Source of the DNA: an uncultured Azospirillum sp.
GTDB taxonomy: Bacteria > Pseudomonadota > Alphaproteobacteria > RF32 > CAG-239
Assembly: GCA_947383875.1 (NCBI GenBank)
Contig: CANDEX010000049.1
Coordinates: forward strand, 1 to 12,209
Length of the DNA: 12,209 nt
Reading direction: 5' to 3'
Shown piece after piece: positions 7,221 to 12,209 of the stretch (position 1 is its first letter; each line of letters begins with the position of its first letter). A program made the position numbers and the translations under genes. A model generated the notes under the pieces. The model was not told where the DNA came from, did no database searches, and saw nothing but the letters and a program-made list of their open reading frames with translations.

Positions 7221-7392
7221 GAGTCGGAAACCTTGTTTTGCGATTCGGAAAAAAATTAACCATTAAAATAAACGAATCGAGAAAATATTTTTTATCTGAC
7301 TCAATCCGAATCTCAGTAAGGCTTTGCGCGAATCGAAAAACCGTCTCTGCGAACCCGCATAAGATTTTGTTAATAATTAAAAAGATAGAATC
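7221..7392. promoter_or_regulatory. Cluster of seven GANTC sites upstream of the autotransporter
   Basis: The 262-bp gap 7205-7466 has no gene but holds GANTC at 7221, 7242, 7274, 7298, 7308, 7330 and 7388. Five are followed on the plus strand by GR and A-rich bases (GAGTCGGAAA, GATTCGGAAA, GAATCGAGAA, GAATCGAAAA, GAATCGAGCC); the one at 7308 has the same extension on the minus strand (GATTCGGATT). The last overlaps a possible -10 box, TAGAAT (7386-7391), although no good -35 pairs with it. In alphaproteobacteria GANTC is methylated by CcrM, so these may be methylation-sensitive operators. The non-coding gaps elsewhere in the window contain none that I could find. Confidence 0.55.
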
Positions 7393-7466
7393 GAGCCAAA
7401 TCGATTAGACATGATGTGCGCTTTCCAGAACAGAAGGCGGAAATGTTTTAACAGGCCGGAAAAGTC

Positions 7467-10400
7467 ATGACCCAAAAGTTTCTTTTCAAATTCTTATCTT
7501 TGGCATTAGCCGCAGTAACACCATACACAAGTGTATTGGCGGCTGATCCTGACGAATATCAGCCTGTGAACTATTCCTGCCCCGGAGAAAACTGCGATAA
7601 CAAAACCCTCATAAAAGGCGATATGATGAGCGTTAATGATGAGGGGGTTGCAAACGGCAATACTGTCGGAAACGAAGGCAAACTTCAAGTGAACAGCAAC
7701 GGTATTACCAATAACACCACCGTGGCCTCTGGCGGTGAAATGACGATTAACAACGGCGGCTTTGCGGCAACAACAAAAGTAACCGGCGGAAAACTTGAAG
7801 TGACAAACGGCGGTCAGGCAGAAAATATTACCATCAGTTCGGGTACTGTTCTCAGCCAAGGCGAGACCTCTAAAGTGACAGTCAGTTCGTCCGGAATGTC
7901 TGTCGCAGGCGGCACAGGTTATAAAGGATTTGAAGTCAGCAATTCGGGTGTCGCTTATAATACGACGGTCTCAACAAACGGTTATATGTTGGTTAAAGAA
8001 GGCGGCACAGCCAATAACACCACAATAAACGGCGGCACGTTGGAAGTGCGTTATGAAATTCCCAAGCTGGATATTGAGGATCCGGACAATCCAGATGACG
8101 GCACAGAAACCCCGGCTCCGGAAGAAACCGGAACCTCTACCGTCAATAAGACCATTATCAATTCGGGAAACTTAAATGTTGAAAATGGGGGTGTTGCCAA
8201 CGACACAACCGTTAATCAAAATGGCGTAATGAATGTCAATGATGGCGGTACAGCCAACGGCACCATCGTCAACAAGGGAAATTTAAATGTCAACGACGGC
8301 GGCAGCGTAACCAATACGACAGTTTCCGGCGGCACAATGACCGTTGTCAGCGGCGGAACGGCTTCGTCCTCCATTATTGATGAACAAGGTACAATCACAG
8401 CAAAGGGCTCAGCGCAGCTGCGTGATACAACCATTAATGACGGCACCTTGATGATGCAAGGAAGCTCTCAGGCAGACGGGGTTGTCGTTAATGACGGTTC
8501 TTTAATTATGCAAGGAAGCTCTCAAGCTGATGGGATTGTCGTTAATGACGGCGGTTTATTAGATGCAACCCAGACAAGCGGCGCGATTAATAACTTAAAT
8601 GTCAACGGTAATGGTTCTTATCATTTAACAACAGACAGCAAAGTTACCAATGCCAATTTATACGGCAAACACCATGATACTTTGTTTTCCAATGGTGCCG
8701 GGACAGGTGTTATTGTCGGAGGAGAGAGCCAACTTGACGTTTTGAGCAACGGGCGTCTGGATGGAACCATCGTTCAACAAAACGGTGTCCTTAACGTTCA
8801 AAGCGGTGCAATTATCAGCAATACGTCAGCAACAGGCAATGCTAATATTACACTGGGCTCAAACACACAAGCGTCCAATACAATTCTTAAAGACCACAGT
8901 TCAATGCAAGTCAGCGGTTCTATTCAAGACACCGTTGTCAGTTCTGACGGGCACACCACTGGTGCAGGAACAAAATTTGAAGGCTTGGAGCTTAACAACG
9001 GTGCCACCGCTGTCAACACCACAATTACTTCCGGCGGTACCGTATTGATGAAAAACGGTTCGTCTGCTGACAATACTCAAATTATCGGCGGCAACTTGAC
9101 GACACAAAGCGGGACAACGCTTAATAATCTGGCCGTAACAAATGGCGGTATTTTATCTTTGGATAACGGAACATCATTAAAGGGAGATGTGACAGTAGCA
9201 CAAAATGCACAATTGGGCGGCAGCTACAATTACAATAAAATTCTTAATGATGCCGCCGTTACTTCTTTGACGGTTGTCAACGGCATCAACGCCAAATTTG
9301 CCAACGATTTGACAACAACCGCAGCCGGAAAAAGTTTAACCTTTGCTGACGGTTCGTATCAGGCTTCAAATACCGGCGTAAACGGCTCTACCATTGTTAA
9401 AGGCTGGGATACAATTAATATCGGCGGTCTCAATGGTGCGGCAACGCTTCATTTGTTCGGAAATCTGGAAATGGCGGATAAGGATAAAACCATCAATATT
9501 AACAGCGGATCGGTTCTAGACACATCTAACGTCGAGGCTCTTACCATTCTCGGTTCCGTTGTCAATGCAGGTGAGCTTAATCTGGTCAGTGCCGGAAATT
9601 TGGCAGATGACAAAAACAACACCACAACAATAGCCGGAAATTATGTTGGTCAGGGTAATGCGAAAATCATTTTGAAAATTGATCCGGTCAACAATGTTTC
9701 CGACAAGTTGATTATCAACGGCGATGTTGTCGGTTCAACTGATTTGACCGTTAAACTCGCTTCTGCGGCAAAGCCAACAGAAAGCATTCTGTTTTTGGAA
9801 GCTCCCAATGATAATCCCAACACTGCTTCCTACTTTAACATCTGGCGTGTCAACAGCAGTCCATACCTCTGGGATACATTCAACGTCGGCAATAAATGGT
9901 ATATGGACATGGTTAATGTCGGCGGCAAAATAGGCGTTTATCCTGAAGTTATGGCCTATATGGGATTACAAAATGCCGGACTGGAACAAACTCGGAGCAT
10001 GGTTTTCAACGTGATTAATAAAATTAATCTGCGTAATAACAATCTGGTAGACAACAGGGTGATGCATTCTCCGGAATACCGCTATTACAGCAAAGGTATT
10101 GAAAATTACTATAACAATTATAATTTTTGGGCGATGCCGATATATCATACCATCAGCAATGAAAGCGGCATCAATTATGAGGCTGACATTATGGGCGGTG
10201 AAGCAGGTGTTGACCTTTATAATGACAGTTATAACAAAGTCGGTGTTTTCTTATCATACAGACAAGGAAGCTATGATTTTGATGGCAAAGCAGATAAGTT
10301 TTTTACCCGCTACGGCAGCACGATAGACATTGACAGCTATACCGGCGGCGTTTATTACAGACACAACTGGCAGAATGCTTGGGCATTAGCCATGGTTTAC

Positions 10401-10910
10401 GGCGGTATTCAACAAGCCGATATTAAAACCAAGGATAATGTCAGTTCTGACACCGATGCGACGGAGTTCGGTGCAAGTTTTGCCAGTGGTTATGTCTTTA
10501 ATATTAATTACAGTTTCAATATTGAGCCGAGTGCCATTATTAACTTTACATCCATCAGTTATGATGATGCGAAGGATATTTATGCAAAATCGGCAGAATT
10601 TGATACCCTGACACTCATTGAGGCGGATTTAGGTGTTAAATTTGAAAACACCTGGAATCTGGATAGCGGCTATGCCAAGGCCTATATCAGACCGAGCGTT
10701 CTGTTTAATTCGGTTTCCGGCGATGAAGTGAAAATAACCAACTTCTTGGATAAATCTCCCGAAATTGACGACGGTGCTTTTGTACGGTTGGAAATTGGTG
10801 GAAGTGCTGATCTCAGTAAATTTTTCAGCATGTACTCCGCGCTGCGCGCCACTGTAGGGGGTGATTATCAGGATTTCGCGGTTACTGCAGGAATGAACTA
10901 TGTTTTCTAA
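7467..10910 (+). CDS. AIDA/Ag43-type autotransporter adhesin
   Basis: A 1147-residue type Va secreted surface protein. A Sec signal peptide (about 1-26, ending LAA) is followed by a Ser/Thr/Asn/Gly-rich passenger built of AIDA-type rungs of about 18-19 residues (patterns such as NNTTVxSGGxMxVxNGGxA), predicted to form a beta-helix from about 45 to 650. A pertactin-like stem follows (about 690-780, with NNTTTIAGNYVGQGN and SDKLIINGDV), then a linker and a C-terminal 12-strand-type barrel (about 880-1147) ending in F (MNYVF), the Bam signature. Oddities are a Cys pair near the N-terminus (C38, C43), a Pro/acidic insert at about 192-229, and internal duplications. No Shine-Dalgarno better than GGA precedes the ATG. 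Roles in adhesion or aggregation follow from the family; the ligand is unknown. No glycosyltransferase or passenger protease is nearby. Confidence 0.93.
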   Translation: MTQKFLFKFLSLALAAVTPYTSVLAADPDEYQPVNYSCPGENCDNKTLIKGDMMSVNDEGVANGNTVGNEGKLQVNSNGITNNTTVASGGEMTINNGGFAATTKVTGGKLEVTNGGQAENITISSGTVLSQGETSKVTVSSSGMSVAGGTGYKGFEVSNSGVAYNTTVSTNGYMLVKEGGTANNTTINGGTLEVRYEIPKLDIEDPDNPDDGTETPAPEETGTSTVNKTIINSGNLNVENGGVANDTTVNQNGVMNVNDGGTANGTIVNKGNLNVNDGGSVTNTTVSGGTMTVVSGGTASSSIIDEQGTITAKGSAQLRDTTINDGTLMMQGSSQADGVVVNDGSLIMQGSSQADGIVVNDGGLLDATQTSGAINNLNVNGNGSYHLTTDSKVTNANLYGKHHDTLFSNGAGTGVIVGGESQLDVLSNGRLDGTIVQQNGVLNVQSGAIISNTSATGNANITLGSNTQASNTILKDHSSMQVSGSIQDTVVSSDGHTTGAGTKFEGLELNNGATAVNTTITSGGTVLMKNGSSADNTQIIGGNLTTQSGTTLNNLAVTNGGILSLDNGTSLKGDVTVAQNAQLGGSYNYNKILNDAAVTSLTVVNGINAKFANDLTTTAAGKSLTFADGSYQASNTGVNGSTIVKGWDTINIGGLNGAATLHLFGNLEMADKDKTININSGSVLDTSNVEALTILGSVVNAGELNLVSAGNLADDKNNTTTIAGNYVGQGNAKIILKIDPVNNVSDKLIINGDVVGSTDLTVKLASAAKPTESILFLEAPNDNPNTASYFNIWRVNSSPYLWDTFNVGNKWYMDMVNVGGKIGVYPEVMAYMGLQNAGLEQTRSMVFNVINKINLRNNNLVDNRVMHSPEYRYYSKGIENYYNNYNFWAMPIYHTISNESGINYEADIMGGEAGVDLYNDSYNKVGVFLSYRQGSYDFDGKADKFFTRYGSTIDIDSYTGGVYYRHNWQNAWALAMVYGGIQQADIKTKDNVSSDTDATEFGASFASGYVFNINYSFNIEPSAIINFTSISYDDAKDIYAKSAEFDTLTLIEADLGVKFENTWNLDSGYAKAYIRPSVLFNSVSGDEVKITNFLDKSPEIDDGAFVRLEIGGSADLSKFFSMYSALRATVGGDYQDFAVTAGMNYVF
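8454..8561 (+). repeat. Tandem 54-bp duplication in the autotransporter passenger
   Basis: Two adjacent 54-bp units (8454-8507 and 8508-8561) encode 18-residue rungs, MQGSSQADGVVVNDGSLI and MQGSSQADGIVVNDGGLL (residues 330-347 and 348-365). They differ at only a few bases, mostly silent, whereas the other rungs are far more diverged. This points to a recent in-frame duplication of one beta-helix turn. Confidence 0.9.
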
Positions 10911-11066
10911 CAGACAGAAGGACGTCAGAAGACATAAACGGTAACGGCAGAAGGCCGAAACCTTATATTAATTTAAGATATTATTTTCTCCCCATCCCCA
11001 TATTATCATTGTTTATATTAAGATATTACCTGAGAGATTATTAAAGCCCACGATAAGGAGATATAC
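10911..11066. other. Non-coding gap between the autotransporter and the nitroreductase gene
   Basis: I see no gene and no convincing terminator for the autotransporter. CAGAAG occurs three times (10915, 10926, 10948), and a short AT-rich motif close to TATTAA-AAGATATTA appears twice around 10966-11028. The end of the gap carries AAGGAGATATAC (11053-11064), an excellent ribosome binding site for the next gene. No clear promoter was found, so read-through from the autotransporter gene is possible. Confidence 0.4.
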
Positions 11067-11681
11067 ATGTATATAAAATCATTAATAGCGGCCGTAATGA
11101 TATCGGTTACGGCAGTCACCGGCGTTAGAGCTGAACTTGTCACTCAGTCTTTACCACAACCGGATATGCGCGGAACCAAACCTCTGATGCAATGTCTGCA
11201 AAAGAGAAAATCTGTCCGGCAATTCGGCCGACGCGCTGTTAGTGAACAAATTTTGGCTGATATGCTGTGGGCTGCGGTTGGTATCAATCGCCAGAATGGC
11301 AAAAGAACCATCCCTACCGCCCTCAACAGCCAGGATTTAATTGTTTATGTCATTAAATATGACGGTGCTTGGCAATATGATGCCAAGGGGCACAAGCTTA
11401 TTAAAGTATCGGACAAAGATTTACGTTCGTTGCTGGCAACACAAGATTATGCGAAGGAAGCCGCACTTGACCTGGTTTACGTTTCAACCAGCGATGAGGC
11501 CTTGATCGGAGCTATGCATGCCGGTTCAGCGTATCAAAATGTCGGATTATATTGTGCCTGCAAAGGATTAAATAATGTTGTCCGAGGTTATTTTGATAAA
11601 GATGACCTCGCCAAGGCTCTTAACCTTTGCGAAAATCAGAAGATTATGGTAACGCAGGCTATCGGCTGGCCGGCAAGTTAA
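11067..11681 (+). CDS. Exported nitroreductase-family flavoprotein
   Basis: The 204-residue product begins with a Sec-type signal peptide (K4, hydrophobic core, likely cut after A22 in VRA-E; no twin arginine). The mature part matches the FMN-dependent nitroreductase superfamily, and looks closest to small SagB/ThcOx-like members. It has RKSVRQF (47-53), whose R47, S49 and R51 would bind the FMN phosphate, then LWAAVGINRQNGKRTIPTALNSQD, and a C-terminal HAGSAYQNVGLYCACKGLNNVVRGYF segment that packs on the flavin. Members reduce nitro groups or quinones, or oxidise peptide azolines; the substrate here is unknown. Length is normal for a compact member. An extremely strong Shine-Dalgarno (AAGGAG, 7 nt before the ATG) suggests efficient translation. 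Location in the periplasm is inferred from the signal peptide. Confidence 0.85.
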   Translation: MYIKSLIAAVMISVTAVTGVRAELVTQSLPQPDMRGTKPLMQCLQKRKSVRQFGRRAVSEQILADMLWAAVGINRQNGKRTIPTALNSQDLIVYVIKYDGAWQYDAKGHKLIKVSDKDLRSLLATQDYAKEAALDLVYVSTSDEALIGAMHAGSAYQNVGLYCACKGLNNVVRGYFDKDDLAKALNLCENQKIMVTQAIGWPAS

Positions 11682-11740
11682 GCCTTGTATCTTTGGTGAT
11701 GGATTAAAGCTGAAATAATTTGGTTTTAAGCAAAAAAAAT

Positions 11741-11760
11741 ACTTGTCAAATACAAGTTTT
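11741..11760 (+). terminator. Weak hairpin after the nitroreductase gene, overlapping the tRNA promoter
   Basis: ACTTGT (11741-11746), loop CAAAT and ACAAGT (11752-11757) form a perfect but AT-rich 6-bp stem, with an A run before it and a short T run after it. It may act as a weak, possibly two-way terminator. The same bases hold the proposed -35 box of tRNA-Ser, so the palindrome could instead be an operator. Confidence 0.35.
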
Positions 11761-11771
11761 ATTATTATGAA
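11743..11771 (+). promoter_or_regulatory. Candidate tRNA-Ser promoter
   Basis: TTGTCA (11743-11748), a 17-nt spacer and TATGAA (11766-11771) give a start near 11778, about 7 nt before the mature tRNA. Spacing and position suit a tRNA gene; the -10 box is only a moderate match. The TTGTCA box is the same as in the proposed dnaJ promoter. Confidence 0.5.
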
Positions 11772-11784
11772 TAGAAACGCCGAT

Positions 11785-11875
11785 GGATAGATGGCCGAGT
11801 GGTCGAAGGCGCACGATTGGAAATCGTGTATACCCCTAAAGGGTATCCAGGGTTCGAATCCCTGTCTATCCGCCA
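11785..11875 (+). tRNA. tRNA-Ser (anticodon GGA)
   Basis: A complete class II tRNA. The acceptor stem GGATAGA (11785-11791) pairs with TCTATCC (11865-11871), followed by the discriminator G and an encoded CCA (11873-11875). The anticodon stem CACGA/TCGTG encloses TTGGAAA, giving anticodon GGA, which reads UCC and UCU serine codons. The long variable arm (TACCC-CTAAA-GGGTA) is typical of serine tRNAs, and the T-arm is CAGGG-TTCGAAT-CCCTG. The 3' part from the T-loop onward is duplicated downstream (11857-11910 and 12127-12180), as seen where elements integrate in tRNA genes; this copy is intact. Confidence 0.97.
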
Positions 11876-11910
11876 TTTACAATTAAGCCCTCCCTTGTGG
11901 AGGGTTTTGT
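11857..11910 (+). repeat. 54-bp direct repeat, left copy (possible attachment site)
   Basis: This segment runs from the T-loop of tRNA-Ser through its 3' end, the encoded CCA and the terminator. It recurs without mismatch at 12127-12180, a spacing of exactly 270 bp. Identity begins inside the T-loop, a known crossover position for tRNA-targeting integrases. If the interpretation is right, this is the copy that restores the tRNA. Confidence 0.85.
11888..11908 (+). terminator. Rho-independent terminator of tRNA-Ser
   Basis: CCCTCC (11888-11893), loop CTTGT and GGAGGG (11899-11904) followed by TTTT. It lies 12 nt after the tRNA and is copied at 12158-12178. Confidence 0.85.
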
Positions 11911-12126
11911 TGTAAATAATGAGAATAGCCGGATTTGAACCCTGGATATAAGGGTTCGACAACAAGCGAAACATCTCTTAGCTTTGCGAGGCTTTAGCCG
12001 CTGCAAAGGTTAGTTGTTACAGCAAGCAGAAAGGCAAGGCCTTTCGTCACGGCTGTAAGGCGGGCGGAAGAACGCCGGTGAGACGGAATGTTAATGACGG
12101 CGAATGAGCGCAGTTGCGGCGAAGCC
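11911..12126. mobile_element. 216-bp hairpin-rich insert between tRNA-Ser 3' repeats
   Basis: No credible gene. The left part holds an inverted near-copy of the tRNA-Ser T-arm region (11931-11948; 17 of 18 bases match the complement of 11844-11861) and then the direct 9-mer AGGGTTCGA (11951-11959), together forming the hairpin GAACCCT-N7-AGGGTTC. Further stems are CTTTGC/GCAAAG (11982-11987 with 12003-12008) enclosing GGCT/AGCC, GAAAGGC-AAG-GCCTTTC (12029-12045), and CGTCACGGC with GCCGGTGAGACG (12045-12053 with 12074-12085). The right part is GC-richer than the surrounding non-coding DNA. It could be a mini-element, a remnant of a larger island, or a dispersed palindromic repeat. No integrase is encoded. 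Confidence 0.5.
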
Positions 12127-12180
12127 AATCCCTGTCTATCCGCCATTTACAATTAAGCCCTCCCTTGTGGAGGGTTTTGT
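12127..12180 (+). repeat. 54-bp direct repeat, right copy (displaced tRNA-Ser 3' end)
   Basis: Identical to 11857-11910 over 54 bases. It contains the 3' half of the T-arm, the acceptor 3' strand, CCA and the terminator, but no 5' tRNA part, so it cannot make a tRNA. This is what a displaced tRNA end looks like after integration. The flanks diverge immediately on both sides. Confidence 0.85.
12158..12178 (+). terminator. Duplicated tRNA-Ser terminator
   Basis: Exact copy of the 11888-11908 terminator (CCCTCC-CTTGT-GGAGGG-TTTT) carried in the right repeat. It would terminate anything transcribed from within the 216-bp insert. Confidence 0.75.
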
Positions 12181-12209
12181 GTTATATGATTTTTAAATTC
12201 CCTTTTTTA

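Noticed and set aside
7221..7392. CRISPR array
   Set aside because: The repeated motif is only about 10 bp, irregularly spaced and in both orientations.
7221..7392. Replication origin
   Set aside because: GANTC clusters and AT-rich stretches can mark origins, but I see no DnaA boxes and no origin-type neighbours.
8761..9048. Plus-strand open frame inside the autotransporter
   Set aside because: It overlaps passenger repeats in another frame; repeat composition alone keeps it open.
7431..10957. CAGAAGGCSG motif on both flanks of the autotransporter gene as terminal repeats of a mobile element
   Set aside because: Only about ten bases match, and there is no transposase or target-site duplication.
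11568..11974. Minus-strand open frames across tRNA-Ser (with DSNPG-like wording)
   Set aside because: They read the antisense of the tRNA T-arm and anticodon region, a common source of spurious protein calls.
11951..12134. Group I intron or insertion splitting a second tRNA-Ser in its T-loop
   Set aside because: AGGGTTCGA and ATCCCTG flank the segment, but no 5' tRNA part precedes 11951 and no intron core was recognised, so there is no second tRNA to interrupt.

Overview
This window looks like chromosomal DNA of an alphaproteobacterium with fairly low GC. It may be one of the uncultured, gut-associated Rhodospirillales-like lineages, but that placement is inference. The pointers are the cmk-rpsA gene pair with an alphaproteobacterial-style Cmk (GRDTGTVVCP), an RquA-type rhodoquinone enzyme, an alphaproteobacterial-type heat-shock promoter before dnaJ, and a dense cluster of GANTC sites (the CcrM methylation sequence).

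Layout. (1) 1-251 is the AT-rich dnaJ promoter region, followed by dnaJ (252-1403). (2) 4541-1400, minus strand, is a tightly packed operon read leftward: an unknown exported protein, rsmE (16S rRNA methyltransferase), a NarL/LuxR-type response regulator, a small Hpt-like phosphotransfer protein, and rquA. Junctions range from a 2-nt gap to a 14-nt overlap, so translational coupling is likely. The operon converges on dnaJ and the two stop codons overlap. (3) 4640-7204, plus strand, holds cmk and then rpsA, which has its own promoter, a structured leader without a Shine-Dalgarno sequence, and a strong terminator. (4) 7205-7466 is a non-coding region with seven GANTC sites in 172 bp, directly upstream of an 1147-residue AIDA/Ag43-type autotransporter (7467-10910). 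(5) 11067-11681 encodes an exported nitroreductase-family flavoprotein. (6) 11785-11875 is tRNA-Ser(GGA) with encoded CCA and a terminator. Its 3' end plus terminator is repeated exactly (54 bp) 270 bp downstream. The 216 bp between the copies hold T-arm-like fragments in both orientations and several hairpins, and resemble a tiny integrated element or remnant.

How the genes may work together. RquA would convert ubiquinone to rhodoquinone for fumarate-reducing anaerobic respiration. Its coupling to a response regulator and an Hpt-like protein with no kinase in the window suggests a phosphorelay linked to quinone-pool remodelling. The most interesting regulatory signal is the GANTC cluster before the adhesin gene, which raises the possibility of methylation-dependent expression by analogy with Dam control of agn43. 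The most interesting structural signal is the tRNA-Ser duplication. Function calls rest on motifs read by eye; no database search was run.
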